NCBI RefSeq assembly: GCF_000427295.1
Contig: NZ_ATNM01000156.1
Span: 62,001 to 126,000, forward strand
DNA length: 64,000 nt
Reading direction: 5' to 3'
Source of the DNA: Cyclobacterium qasimii M12-11B
GTDB taxonomy: Bacteria; Bacteroidota; Bacteroidia; Cytophagales; Cyclobacteriaceae
Shown here piece after piece: positions 42,970-52,714 of this stretch. The position numbers and the translations under genes were made by a program. The notes below the pieces were generated by a model that was not told where the DNA came from, did no database searches, and was given only the letters and a program-made list of their open reading frames with translations. The stretch's first letter is position 1. Each line of letters starts with the position of its first letter.

Positions 42970-43503
42970 TTATAGAGGATAAAATCCCGACAACAGTATG
43001 GAAACTATTGCCGGTTCAATGAAAAGTGAATGGTTAAGGGTTTTTAAAATTGTCGCTAGATCAGCAGGGGAGTAGTTAATTGATTTAAGCGTTTTATTGT
43101 CTTCCTTGCGATAAACCAAGTAGACATCGTCTGTTTTTATATAGTAGCAGTTCGTGCCTTTACTTTCGTAATGGGCTACAGTATCCATGGCTTCCTTTTC
43201 ATTTTCACAAGCTTTGCTCATATTGGATCGTTGCACCTCGTCAAAAAGGGTTTTGAATTTATCTGCTAAGCCAAATTCCAATACAGCACCGGACAGTACA
43301 TACTGTATATCACAGAGCGCATCAGCAACTTCTACCAAGTCATCATTGGCAATTGCTTCTTCCAATTCTTTTAGTTCTTCGGCTATTAAGGATACCCGAA
43401 GTTTGCACCTATTGGCCTCTGGTATTACCGGAGAGGGTAGTATAGGATGTTTGAAAGTTTGGTGAAAACGGGCTACAGCTGTTAAAGTTTGGGGATCTTT
43501 CAT
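42970..43503 (-). CDS. MazG-like all-alpha NTP pyrophosphohydrolase
   Basis: A 177-residue protein. The metal-binding motif of the all-alpha NTP-PPases is plain: IAEELKELEEAI (E-E-x2-E) followed by LVEVADALCDIQYVLSG (E-x3-D). The rest resembles the phosphoribosyl-ATP pyrophosphohydrolase-like branch often called HAD-like or MazG-like in Bacteroidota. It would hydrolyse a nucleoside triphosphate to monophosphate and PPi; substrate not known. ATG at 43503 (MKDPQTLTAVARFHQTF) is preferred; the frame is open 17 codons further. The C terminus ends in an unusual hydrophobic tail (PAIVSILLSGFYPL). Confidence 0.8.
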   Translation of the reverse strand: MKDPQTLTAVARFHQTFKHPILPSPVIPEANRCKLRVSLIAEELKELEEAIANDDLVEVADALCDIQYVLSGAVLEFGLADKFKTLFDEVQRSNMSKACENEKEAMDTVAHYESKGTNCYYIKTDDVYLVYRKEDNKTLKSINYSPADLATILKTLNHSLFIEPAIVSILLSGFYPL

Positions 43504-43882
43504 GATAAAATTGTTTTTCAGCACCAAAGAAAAAAGGTCTGCTAATGAAAACAATCAAATCCTGATAAAATGAATAAAAAACATTTTGGATCATAGCTCA
43601 CTCTTAAATTCGAATAAGGAAGTAAGCTTTAAAAAGCCATTTAAGTACCGTTTCAGTTAATTAGGTGTAGTCAATTGTCGGCAGGTTCAGCATTTGTCCT
43701 GGCGTTGGAAAGTCTTTCGATTTTATTATTGTTATAAGCTGTTCGTAAACCACAGTTTATTAGTCTCTTATGGTTTCGGCTGAAATTATCCTTCATTCAA
43801 GCATTAATTTTCATTGCCATTATTGAAGCATTTTAAATTAAAATAATTATTATTAGCAGACTTTTACTTTCAGATAAGCCTT
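43504..43882. other. intergenic region without identified feature
   Basis: A 379 bp AT-rich gap between divergent genes. No RNA, repeat or consensus promoter recognised. Confidence 0.4.
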
Positions 43883-45244
43883 ATGTTGAAAAAAACAACA
43901 AGTAGTGCCTCGAAAATTTTTGTGCTTGATACCTCGGTTATTCTATATGACCACCACTCTATTCTGAATTTTGCTGAGCATGATGTAGTCATTCCCATTA
44001 CAGTATTGGAAGAGTTGGATCAGTTTAAGAAAGGGAACGATACTAAAAACTTTGAGTCCAGAGAATTTATTCGGCTTTTGGACAAGCTCTCCAAAGACCA
44101 TATGATTCAACATTGGACCCCTTTAAATGGAAAAGGTAAAGGGTCCTTTAAAATAATGATGAATTCCGACAATAAGCTCAATGCAAATGAGATTTTTGGG
44201 GAGGAAAAGAATGATCATAGAATTCTAAATGCCGCACTAAGCTTAAAGGAGACCGAAAAAAACAGAAAGGTAGTCCTTGTCAGCAAGGACATTAACCTAA
44301 GACTTAAAGCCAAGTCATTGGATATTGCTGCTGAAGATTATGAAACGGGCAAAATCAAGAATATAAGTGAAATAGAAAATACGGGGAAAGGCTTAATTGA
44401 CAATTTAGACAATGAAATAATAAATAACCTTTACGAAAAAGGCGTACTTGAAGGCCAAGAAGTTTTTGGAAAAAGAAGGAAAAAACTACCAGAAAACAAT
44501 ACTTTTTATATTCTGAAAGGAGTGGAAAGCAACGCCTCTATACTTGCTTTTTATCAAGCTGAACAAAACCTTTTTTCTAGGATTTCTAAATCAATTGCGT
44601 ACAATATCAGTCCAAAAAATGCCGAACAGGCTTTTGCCCTTCATGCTATTTTGGATCCGGAAATTAAACTTCTGACCATTCAGGGTGTAGCAGGAACAGG
44701 AAAGACGCTTTTGGCTCTTGCGGGTGCTTTGGAGCAGCGCAAAGATTACAAGCAGATATTTTTAGCAAGACCTATTGTTCCTCTAAGCAACAAGGACATA
44801 GGATACTTGCCAGGCGACATCAAATCAAAGTTAAATCCTTATATGGAGCCGCTTTGGGACAATTTGAAGTTTATCCAAAACCAATACCAGGAAAGTGATA
44901 AGGAGTACCAGCGCATCACGGATATGATCAATCAGGAGAAACTGGTCATTCAGCCGCTTGCCTATATTCGTGGCCGTTCATTGTCTAATATTTTCTTTAT
45001 CGTAGACGAAGCGCAGAACTTAACGCCTCATGAGGTAAAAACCATTATAAGTAGGGCCGGTGAAAACACGAAAATAGTTTTCACCGGTGATGTTTTTCAA
45101 ATTGACACACCTTACCTGGATAGCCAGAGTAATGGCTTGTCCTACCTCATAGACAGAGCAAGGAATCATCCTCTTTATGCCCACATTAAATTGGAAAAAG
45201 GAGAAAGGTCTGAATTGGCCAATCTCGCTAATGAGTTGCTTTAA
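43883..45244 (+). CDS. PhoH family protein with N-terminal PIN domain
   Basis: A 453-residue PIN-PhoH protein. The PIN nuclease domain (about 12-145) shows acidic residues in FVLDTSVILYD, ITVLEELDQFK, NDHRILNAAL and VLVSKDINLRLKA. The PhoH ATPase follows with Walker A GVAGTGKT (268-275), LARPIVPLSNKDIGYLPGD and Walker B FIVDEAQNLTPHE. Such fusions are reported to be RNA helicase-nucleases; the partner toxin-antitoxin genes seen in some species are absent here. Length typical. Confidence 0.92.
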   Translation: MLKKTTSSASKIFVLDTSVILYDHHSILNFAEHDVVIPITVLEELDQFKKGNDTKNFESREFIRLLDKLSKDHMIQHWTPLNGKGKGSFKIMMNSDNKLNANEIFGEEKNDHRILNAALSLKETEKNRKVVLVSKDINLRLKAKSLDIAAEDYETGKIKNISEIENTGKGLIDNLDNEIINNLYEKGVLEGQEVFGKRRKKLPENNTFYILKGVESNASILAFYQAEQNLFSRISKSIAYNISPKNAEQAFALHAILDPEIKLLTIQGVAGTGKTLLALAGALEQRKDYKQIFLARPIVPLSNKDIGYLPGDIKSKLNPYMEPLWDNLKFIQNQYQESDKEYQRITDMINQEKLVIQPLAYIRGRSLSNIFFIVDEAQNLTPHEVKTIISRAGENTKIVFTGDVFQIDTPYLDSQSNGLSYLIDRARNHPLYAHIKLEKGERSELANLANELL

Positions 45245-45253
45245 AATAGTAGC

Positions 45254-46009
45254 TTAACTCTCAGTTATGGTGTTGAGTTTCGCCAGGAAGCTATTGTAAT
45301 ATTGTCTTCCTACTTGTACTATATCGCCTGTTCTCAGGTTGATCTCTTTGGTATTGAAGCTTTCTATTTGAGCCAATTGAACGATGTAAGATTTTTGAAC
45401 CCTCAAAAATAAATTGGAAGGTAATTTCTCTTCCATATCCTTCATTGATTTCCGGATCGTAAAGTTTCTGTTTTTGGAGAAGATGGTTACCATGTTACCA
45501 TTGGCCTCGACATAATAGATATCGCTGTAATCTACCCTTTCAAAACTATTGTCTGCTTTGATATAAACGGCGTCTACCACAAGGTAGGGGCTTTCCGCTA
45601 TTTTGGAAGATGCGCCTTCAGAGGTAGTAGGTCTTGTTCTTTGATTGTAAAGTACAATTTCCACCATTGCATGGATGTCATTGCTGTTGAAAGGCTTGAC
45701 AATAAATCCTGCAGGATGTGTTCTCTTGGCCCTTTCTATAATGGCTGGATCACTATATGATGTAACATAAACTATTGGAGCATCCACCATTTGCTGGATT
45801 ATTTCGCCCAATTCTATTCCATCCTTATCGCCTTTTAACTTGATATCCATAAATACCATGTCAGGGCGGTATTTTTTCACCACTTTGATGGCCTGATTTG
45901 CAGAATTGGCAATGTCTATGTTTACATAACCTAAAAGTTGTAAAATTTCTTCAATATTTTCGGAAATGTTTACATCATCCTCAACGATCAGTATCCGTTC
46001 TTCTTTCAT
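45254..46009 (-). CDS. LytTR-type response regulator (second of pair)
   Basis: A 251-residue response regulator. The receiver domain (1-120) has the acidic pair EDDVN, phospho-acceptor D55 in MVFMDIKLKGDKDG, and VIVKPF-like FIVKPFNSND. The C-terminal LytTR DNA-binding domain has YVEANGNMVTIF and FLRVQKSYIVQL. It lies 129 bp after the other LytTR gene on the same strand and is less similar to it than expected for a recent duplicate. No histidine kinase gene is adjacent other than the LytS-like one upstream. Confidence 0.9.
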   Translation of the reverse strand: MKEERILIVEDDVNISENIEEILQLLGYVNIDIANSANQAIKVVKKYRPDMVFMDIKLKGDKDGIELGEIIQQMVDAPIVYVTSYSDPAIIERAKRTHPAGFIVKPFNSNDIHAMVEIVLYNQRTRPTTSEGASSKIAESPYLVVDAVYIKADNSFERVDYSDIYYVEANGNMVTIFSKNRNFTIRKSMKDMEEKLPSNLFLRVQKSYIVQLAQIESFNTKEINLRTGDIVQVGRQYYNSFLAKLNTITES

Positions 46010-46138
46010 TTCTAAACTGTTTTGTAATTGAAAAATAATAGTTTCAGTGCTGTAACGAAATCTACAAATTAAAATACAAATAAAAGCACAGAATAAACAA
46101 TTAACTGATCATTTAATTGTACTATTTTAGTTTTAAAG

Positions 46139-46873
46139 CTACAGACTCATTAGATCTTTGAACCTGGCGGCCTGCCTTCTACTTACCTCTATTCGTTCTC
46201 CGCCTTTGAGTGTTACTACCAAACCGCCATTGAACCAGGGTTCTATAGTTTCTACCCAACTTAGGTTTATAATATGTTTTCTACTTGCTCTAAAGAAGGA
46301 TTTCTCGTCCAATCTTTCATCAAGCGCATTAAGTGACTTGTGAATCATAGGCTTATTTTTTTCAAAATATACCTTGATATAATTCCCGTCAGATTCAAAA
46401 AGTCGAACATTCGCCAATTTTACAAACCAACATTTATCTCCATCTTTAACAAAGACCTGGTCGTTTAAAGCAAGCTTGTCTTTAGGAGCATCAGTTGTGA
46501 ATTCGTCCTCTTTCTTTAATTCCTCAAGTTTTTTCTCAAGCTTTTTTAAGGTCTCGGTTAATCTTTCCGGTTCAATTGGCTTCAGTAAATAGTCGAGTGC
46601 ATTTACCTGAAAAGCCTGTAGCGCAAATTCATCATAAGCGGTAATAAATACGACCAAAGGAACATAGTCCAATTCCTCAAGAAGATCAAAACCAGTTTTC
46701 TCTGGCATTTGAATATCTAAAAAAACTACATCAGGCTGTAGGGATTCTATCTTTTCTTTGGCTTCATCTACATTTGGTGCTTCGCCGAGAATTTCTATGT
46801 TGTCATTTTGGCTGAGTAAGCTGATAAGCTCTTTTCTGGCCAATCTTTCATCATCTACTACTAATACGCGCAT
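46139..46873 (-). CDS. LytTR-type response regulator (first of pair)
   Basis: A 244-residue response regulator: receiver with VVDDERLARKEL, D53 in VVFLDIQMPEKTGFD, and the Lys in NALDYLLKPIEPERL; a coiled linker (LKKLEKKLEELKKEDE); and a LytTR domain with RLFESDGNYIKVYF and FRASRKHIINLSWVE. It follows the LytS-like kinase gene by 22 bp, and is thus its presumed partner. LytTR proteins bind imperfect direct repeats upstream of exopolysaccharide, adhesion or envelope genes. Confidence 0.92.
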   Translation of the reverse strand: MRVLVVDDERLARKELISLLSQNDNIEILGEAPNVDEAKEKIESLQPDVVFLDIQMPEKTGFDLLEELDYVPLVVFITAYDEFALQAFQVNALDYLLKPIEPERLTETLKKLEKKLEELKKEDEFTTDAPKDKLALNDQVFVKDGDKCWFVKLANVRLFESDGNYIKVYFEKNKPMIHKSLNALDERLDEKSFFRASRKHIINLSWVETIEPWFNGGLVVTLKGGERIEVSRRQAARFKDLMSL

Positions 46874-46895
46874 AATATCTATATTTTCCTCTAAA

Positions 46896-47935
46896 TTAAC
46901 CTTTTTGTTTCGGTATTTTTATTTCTGTCACCACAAATTCATTTCCATAATTGAAAATCTTGAATGAAGCCTTGGTTCCAAAAATAAGTTTTAACCGTTG
47001 AATGGTATTTGCAATACCGTGTCCCTCCCCTTTTTTCTTGGTAGATCCAGATGGTTTTAACTGACCACTGTTCCTTACCCAGATGTATAAATCATCCAGC
47101 AATCCGACGGTACATTTTATCTCAATTAGTCCACCTTTCATCAAATTTGAAATCCCATGTTTAATGCCATTTTCCACTATGGTCTGAAGCATCATCGGTG
47201 GGATTCTGTATTGATTGGTCTTGGGCTCTACATCATATATTACCTTTAACCTTTCCTCAAACCGAATGGATTCTAGGTTCAAGTAATCCTTAACTGTCTT
47301 CATTTCATCCGCTAAGGAAATGGTCTTGTGCTTGTCTACTACCAGGGAATACCTCAAAATATTAGACAATTGGGTGATGGCAGATTTGGCTTTGATTGGG
47401 TCTTCATCTACCAAAGCCCGGACACTGTTCAGGGCATTGAAAATAAAGTGGGGGTTTAATTGATTGCGTAGGTGGATAAGCTTAATCTCATTAATCCTTG
47501 CCTGGTATTGAAGACTGGAGTTGTAATTGTCTAGAAAATAAAAAGAAAATACAACAAGGCCCACAAAGAGTAATAAAGAAAGCTTGTAAATAGGTTTACT
47601 ATTATAACCAAAGGGCTGAAATCCTGAGGAACATGTAGGGTGCCGAAGATCCAGTTGATGAGGATTTGAGAGATCGTATTCAGAACTCCTAGAATCAAAA
47701 CAGCGATCAAAACATGGCTTATAAGTTTGGCAATTGGGAACTCCAGCCAACTTTTGTTTTTAATTAAGTATCGAAAAAAGTGGGTAGATACAAAATAGAA
47801 AATGGCCAAAGAAATATAGGCTCCAATTTGAATCGGAGTAATCCCTCGGGCCATAGATACAAAAAACAGGTTGACCAAAGCAAAGCTTAGCCAACCGAAA
47901 ATTTGTAACAACCAATATAACTTGTATTTATTCAT
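46896..47935 (-). pseudogene. LytS-like sensor histidine kinase (His_kinase + HATPase), apparent frameshift in A5 run
   Basis: The first frame (47531-47935) encodes four membrane helices (FGWLSFALVNLFFVSMA, IQIGAYISLAIFYFVS, LISHVLIAVLILGVL, VNLFTSFLYYSLWALLYFL), then meets a TAG. The second frame (to 46896) continues as FYFLDNYNSSLQYQARI and contains the phospho-acceptor motif LRNQLNPHFIFNALN, the N box VENGIKHGIS and the G box GEGHGIANT. Adding one base in the A5 run at 47540-47544 joins them into 346 residues. The kinase gene precedes its LytTR regulator by 22 bp. Confidence 0.82.
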
Positions 47936-47966
47936 TCAAACCCTTCTTCCAGCTGCACCTTAGTTT

Positions 47967-48938
47967 TTACTGAATTGCGACTGTTTTGTTTAAAGGTATT
48001 TTGTCAAGAATTTTATTGATCAAATCACGTGTGCTGACACCGTCTGCCTCTGCCTCATAATTTAAGATTATCCTGTGGTTAAGAACATCTTCAGCAATTT
48101 CTTTGATGTCTTCAGGTAATACATAATCTCTTCCTTGCATAAAAGCATTTGCTTTGGCTGCGAGGTTTAGGTTTATTGAAGCCCTTGGTGAAGCACCGAA
48201 TTGGATGTATTTCGCTTCTTCGTGCATGCCATATTTTTCAGGATACCTGGTAGAAAAGACCACTTCGATAATATAGTTTTCCAATGCTTCCGCTATCTGT
48301 ACGTCATTAATGGCATTTCTTATGGCAAAAATATCTTCTTTACCCAAAACTGGGTTGACCTCTGAGGTGAAGTTAGCATTGGTCATTCTTCTCATGACTT
48401 CTAACTCATCAGATTTCGTAGGATAATCAATATTTACCTTCATCATAAACCTATCTACCTGGGCTTCAGGTAATGGGTAAGTTCCTTCCTGATCTACAGG
48501 GTTTTGAGTGGCCAATACCAGAAATGGTTTGTCAAGTGGAAAAGTAGTCTCACCAATGGTAACCTGTTTTTCCTGCATGGCTTCAAGTAAGGCGGATTGT
48601 ACCTTGGCAGGAGACCTGTTAATCTCATCAGCCAAAACAATATTCGAAAAGATGGGGCCTTTCTTTACCTCAAAATTAGCATTCAATTGATTGTAAATCA
48701 TGGTCCCGATCAGATCAGCTGGCAATAGATCTGGGGTAAACTGGATACGCTTAAAGTCCAGGTGAAGTACTTTTGATAGGGTATTTACGGTCAAAGTTTT
48801 GGCTAGACCGGGCACTCCCTCCAATAAAATGTGACCATTTGTAAATAGTCCAATTAAGAGCCTGTTGACCATTTTTTCTTGCCCAACTACAACTTTTTTT
48901 ACTTCATTAATTACTTCCTTTATCTTCTCCTGATGCAT
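47967..48938 (-). CDS. MoxR-family AAA+ ATPase
   Basis: A 323-residue MoxR protein. Walker A is GVPGLAKT (41-48), Walker B NIVLADEINRSPAK, sensor 1 FLVLATQNPVDQEGTYPLPEAQ (in parts), and the arginine finger region QFGASPRASI. MoxR ATPases work with VWA and DUF58 proteins; none of these follows here. It lies 31 bp upstream of the LytS-like gene, which suggests one transcript. This is the second MoxR-class ATPase in the window; the first is the ChlI-like one at 33025. Confidence 0.92.
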   Translation of the reverse strand: MHQEKIKEVINEVKKVVVGQEKMVNRLLIGLFTNGHILLEGVPGLAKTLTVNTLSKVLHLDFKRIQFTPDLLPADLIGTMIYNQLNANFEVKKGPIFSNIVLADEINRSPAKVQSALLEAMQEKQVTIGETTFPLDKPFLVLATQNPVDQEGTYPLPEAQVDRFMMKVNIDYPTKSDELEVMRRMTNANFTSEVNPVLGKEDIFAIRNAINDVQIAEALENYIIEVVFSTRYPEKYGMHEEAKYIQFGASPRASINLNLAAKANAFMQGRDYVLPEDIKEIAEDVLNHRIILNYEAEADGVSTRDLINKILDKIPLNKTVAIQ

Positions 48939-49014
48939 AATGGATATTTGAAATTTCTATTTATTTTTTGCCTATAAGAAGCCTAAATTAGAACAATTCA
49001 TTCTTTATCGCAAT

Positions 49015-49671
49015 TTAGTACCTTTTCTTCTTTTTCGTTTTTTGATATTGAGGCTTTTTTATGCCCTCACTGGTTTGTCCTTTACCTGAAATGCCCAAAG
49101 TAGGGTAAAGTGTAGTGCCATCCAGAAGCCTAACATCACCTACCCCAAATCCTTTAATGCTTAATCCTTCTAATGACCACCTCACCAGGCGAAGGGTTGG
49201 AAAGCCTACTGCCGCCGTCATTTTTCTTACCTGTCGATTTTTCCCCTCTTTGAGAGTAATGGCTATCCAGGAATCAGGTACATTTTTTCTAAACCGAATG
49301 GGCGGATCTCGTTCTGGTAATAAGCGCGCCACATCCTTAAGTCGTTCGGCCTTTGCTTTAAGGGTTTTGTGTATTTTTTTATTTACTGAAATTTCTACTC
49401 CCGACTCGAGATCTTTCAAGGCTTGATCCGTTATTTCCCCTTCTACCTGAACCCAATAGGTTCGTTCATGGGAATAATTCGGATCAAGTAATAAATGGTT
49501 TAACCGGGTGTCATTGGTCAGTAGCAATAAACCTTCGCTGTCCTTGTCCAGCCTACCGACAGGGTAAACATCGGATGGGAAATCACTAAGCATGCCCAGC
49601 GTATTTCCTTCTCCGCTAAATTGACTCAAAACACCAAAAGGCTTATAAACAATGTAATAACTAAGTGCCAT
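49015..49671 (-). CDS. RluE/RsuA-type rRNA pseudouridine synthase
   Basis: A 218-residue synthase without S4 domain. The N terminus YYIVYKPFGVLSQFS, the catalytic loop PVGRLDKDSEGLLLLTND (Asp in R-L-D), and LKEGKNRQVRKMTAAVG are RsuA-family signatures; lack of S4 and the short length fit RluE, which modifies 23S U2457 in E. coli. The Lys-rich tail (KPQYQKTKKKKRY) is probably an RNA-binding extension. The stop is 76 bp from the MoxR start. Confidence 0.9.
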   Translation of the reverse strand: MALSYYIVYKPFGVLSQFSGEGNTLGMLSDFPSDVYPVGRLDKDSEGLLLLTNDTRLNHLLLDPNYSHERTYWVQVEGEITDQALKDLESGVEISVNKKIHKTLKAKAERLKDVARLLPERDPPIRFRKNVPDSWIAITLKEGKNRQVRKMTAAVGFPTLRLVRWSLEGLSIKGFGVGDVRLLDGTTLYPTLGISGKGQTSEGIKKPQYQKTKKKKRY

Positions 49672-49679
49672 AATTTCTT

Positions 49680-50516
49680 TTACCGCAACAATTGGAATAG
49701 TTCGTTTAATTGAGGGGTAAGAATGATTTCAGTCCTCCTGTTTTTTGCCCTTCCTTCAGCTGTTTCATTTGAGGTCTTTGGATAGTAGAAACTTCTTCCT
49801 GCCGCAGTCACCCGCTCGGGAACTACATCATAAGAGTTGGTTAAAATACGCACAATCGCAGTAGCTCTGGCAGTACTCAAGGCCCAATTGTCTTCAAATT
49901 TACCACGTATAGGAACATTGTCTGTATGTCCTTCGACTAATATTTGTATGTCAGGACTGTTATTGATCACGACAGCTAATTTACTGAGGGCCTCTTTGCC
50001 ATCTTTATTAACAGTGGCACTCCCCGATGGAAACAATAACTTGTCCTGTAAAGAGACGTACAATTTACCATCCTGTTCATATACCTGCAACTCATCTGAC
50101 CGGTATTGAACCAGCGCTTTGTCAATTGTGGTTTTCAAGCTTTCCATCACCGCTTTTTGCTCATCCAGTAGACTTTGTAATAGATCTAACCTTTCCTGCT
50201 GCTCCACCATGCGCTGGTCTTTTGCAGAAAGCTCTTGTTGAACAGAGGAAGAGGTAGCAATGGCCCTGTCAAGCTTGGCATCAAGGGCAGCGTTTTTGCT
50301 TTTATAGGTAGCTATTTCCTCTTGCAGCTTTTCGGCCTTTGCCTTAAAGTCCTCAAGACTGTTATTGGTACTGTCCAGGTTATTTTCAGTCTCCCTCAAT
50401 GAACGCATCATTTCTGCATTCCTTATATTTACTTCGTTGTATTTCTTTTGGGGTACGCATGAATACCATAAAGGAATCAATAGTACGATACTTCGAAAAA
50501 TTATCTTGTTCCACAT
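49680..50516 (-). CDS. OmpA-family lipoprotein with coiled coil
   Basis: A 278-residue protein. Lipobox LLIPLWYSC (about Cys19), then a coiled coil of about 100 residues (NAEMMRSLRETENNLDSTNN, AAL..LDRAIATSSSVQQEL), then an OmpA peptidoglycan-binding domain: LLFPSGSATVNKDGKEAL, LVEGHTDNVPI and ALSTARATAIVR with NRRTEIILTP. It should tether the outer membrane or a periplasmic complex to the wall. Its start lies 86 bp from the recG stop, and it precedes the RluE-like gene by 8 bp. Confidence 0.9.
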   Translation of the reverse strand: MWNKIIFRSIVLLIPLWYSCVPQKKYNEVNIRNAEMMRSLRETENNLDSTNNSLEDFKAKAEKLQEEIATYKSKNAALDAKLDRAIATSSSVQQELSAKDQRMVEQQERLDLLQSLLDEQKAVMESLKTTIDKALVQYRSDELQVYEQDGKLYVSLQDKLLFPSGSATVNKDGKEALSKLAVVINNSPDIQILVEGHTDNVPIRGKFEDNWALSTARATAIVRILTNSYDVVPERVTAAGRSFYYPKTSNETAEGRAKNRRTEIILTPQLNELFQLLR

Positions 50517-50602
50517 AATTGTCTAGTTTTAAGAAACCTGTAACGAAAAACATACCAATTTAAGGGCTTCTGCTGAAAACATCGCTTTTTCGACCAAATA
50601 GT

Positions 50603-52696
50603 TCAAGAAATCCTGCTCCAATTCATTTCATTCTTTTTCAACCGCGACAACTGATCTGCTATTGGCTTATTTTCCTGACTGTTAAGATGAGGGTCTTTTT
50701 CCAAAATGGATTGGGCAGACGCCCGGGCCTGAACCAGAATCTCACTGTCTCTACCAATATCTGCAATTTTTAAATCCGTAATGCCTGATTGTTGAGTGCC
50801 AGCTAAATCACCAGGTCCCCTTAGCTTTAGGTCTACATCTGCGATCTCAAATCCATCATTGGTTCTCACCATGGTATCAAGGCGTACCCTACTGTCTTTG
50901 CTCAATTCGTATTTGCTCATTAATACACAGTAGGATTGGTCCGAACCCCTTCCTACGCGTCCTCTCAACTGGTGTAACTGTGAGAGGCCAAATCTTTCTG
51001 CGTTCTCTATTACCATAACAGAGGCATTCGGGACATTTACTCCAACTTCTATGACAGTGGTTGCAACCATGATTTTCGTCTCATTTTTTACAAACCTATT
51101 CATCTCAAAATCCTTGTCAACGGGTTTCATGTTGCCATGAAGTATACCTATAGGTAGATTTGGGAATGCCCGACAAATGCTTTCATGGCCATCCATTAAA
51201 CTTTTGAGGTCCATTTTTTCAGAATCTTCAATCAAGGGGTAGACAATATAGACCTGACGGCCCTTTTCAATTTCTTTTTTCAAAAAGCCAAAGACCTTAA
51301 GCCTGTCCTTGTCATACCTGTGCACTGTTTGGATGGGTTTTCTTCCTGCAGGCATTTCATCAATTACAGAAATATCCAGATCGCCATATACCGTCATGGC
51401 AAGGGTTCTAGGGATTGGTGTGGCGGTCATCACGAGCACATGTGGGTAAAAGTCAGTGTTCTTTCCCCATAACTTGGCTCTTTGGGCTACTCCAAATCGA
51501 TGTTGTTCATCGATGATAGCCAGGCCTAACTGTTTGAATACCACCACATCTTCTAAGAGGGCATGGGTTCCTACCAGTAAATTGAGTTCTCCTGATTTTA
51601 ATGCTTCATGAATAATCGCACGATTTTTTTTGCTTGTAGAGCCTGTCAGTAGAGCAATCTTTAGCCCCATTTTTTCGGAAAAATCTTTTAATCCTTCGTA
51701 ATGCTGTGTGGCCAGGATTTCGGTTGGAGCCATTAGGCAGGTTTGAAAACCTGAATCCACCGCTACCAAAAGACAAATAAATGCAACTATGGTTTTGCCC
51801 GAACCAACATCTCCCTGAACCAATCGATTCATTTGTAAGCCAGATTTCAGGTTGTTGTATATTTCTCTAATGACTCTTTTTTGGGCATTTGTAAGGTCAA
51901 AAGGCAAAAATTCCTTGTAAAACTTTGTTAATAGTCCTGTTTTGTCCAAAACTTTTCCCCTGAATGTTTCGGTTCTGGTCAGGTTCATTTTTAGCAGCCG
52001 CAATTGTAAGAAAAAGAATTCTTCAAACTTTAGGCGATAGAGGGCTTTTTTTAATGCCTGATGGCCGGAAGGAAAGTGAATTTCTTTTAGGGCTATAGGT
52101 TTGGGCTCTAAGCTCAGCGATTGGCAAAGAGAAAAGGGCAGGGTTTCGGGTACCTTTGGAAGTACCAGAGGGAGCAAGGTCTCTAATATTTTGGACAAAC
52201 CTTTGCTGTCAAGGTACCTGCTTCGCAATTTTTCAGTGGTTGGATAGACCGGCTGAAAGTTAACTTCCTTTTCCTGCTTATTGGTGAGGGGTTCAAGTTC
52301 AGGATGGGCAATGCTTATTTTTCTTCCAAACTGCTGTGGTTTTCCGAAAACGATCATTGGGGCACCTTTTACCAGTCTTTTGCTTACCCATTGTATGCCT
52401 TTGAACCAAGTCAATTCTATTGCGCCTGTTTCATCCCGAAACTGAGCTACCAGACGCTTTTTTCTGCCATCACCGATAGTCTCCATGGAGTAGATCGATC
52501 CGATCAACTGCACCTGTTGCATGTCTGATCGGATGTCGCTAATCTTATAAAATTTTGTCCTGTCCTCATACCTGAAAGGATAGTGCTGTAGCATTTCACC
52601 GAAGGTAAAAATATCCAACTCCTTATTGATCAAAGCTGCTTTTTGAGGGCCTACTCCTTTCAGGTATTCAATTTTAGTATCAAAGAATCCAGACAA
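50603..52696 (-). CDS. recG: ATP-dependent DNA helicase RecG
   Basis: A 697-residue branch-migration helicase acting on stalled forks and Holliday junctions. The N-terminal wedge domain is followed by motif I QGDVGSGKTIVA, motif II AIIDEQHRFGV, motif III VMTATPIPRTLA and the C-terminal helicase motifs including QLRGRVGRGSDQ and the TRG-like AGTQQSGITDLKIAD. Length is as in other RecG proteins. It ends in DQLSRLKKNEMNWSRIS. It stands 18 bp after the sugar kinase-like gene on the same strand. Confidence 0.96.
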   Translation of the reverse strand: MSGFFDTKIEYLKGVGPQKAALINKELDIFTFGEMLQHYPFRYEDRTKFYKISDIRSDMQQVQLIGSIYSMETIGDGRKKRLVAQFRDETGAIELTWFKGIQWVSKRLVKGAPMIVFGKPQQFGRKISIAHPELEPLTNKQEKEVNFQPVYPTTEKLRSRYLDSKGLSKILETLLPLVLPKVPETLPFSLCQSLSLEPKPIALKEIHFPSGHQALKKALYRLKFEEFFFLQLRLLKMNLTRTETFRGKVLDKTGLLTKFYKEFLPFDLTNAQKRVIREIYNNLKSGLQMNRLVQGDVGSGKTIVAFICLLVAVDSGFQTCLMAPTEILATQHYEGLKDFSEKMGLKIALLTGSTSKKNRAIIHEALKSGELNLLVGTHALLEDVVVFKQLGLAIIDEQHRFGVAQRAKLWGKNTDFYPHVLVMTATPIPRTLAMTVYGDLDISVIDEMPAGRKPIQTVHRYDKDRLKVFGFLKKEIEKGRQVYIVYPLIEDSEKMDLKSLMDGHESICRAFPNLPIGILHGNMKPVDKDFEMNRFVKNETKIMVATTVIEVGVNVPNASVMVIENAERFGLSQLHQLRGRVGRGSDQSYCVLMSKYELSKDSRVRLDTMVRTNDGFEIADVDLKLRGPGDLAGTQQSGITDLKIADIGRDSEILVQARASAQSILEKDPHLNSQENKPIADQLSRLKKNEMNWSRIS

Positions 52697-52714
52697 GTCT
52701 TACTATTTAATGCT

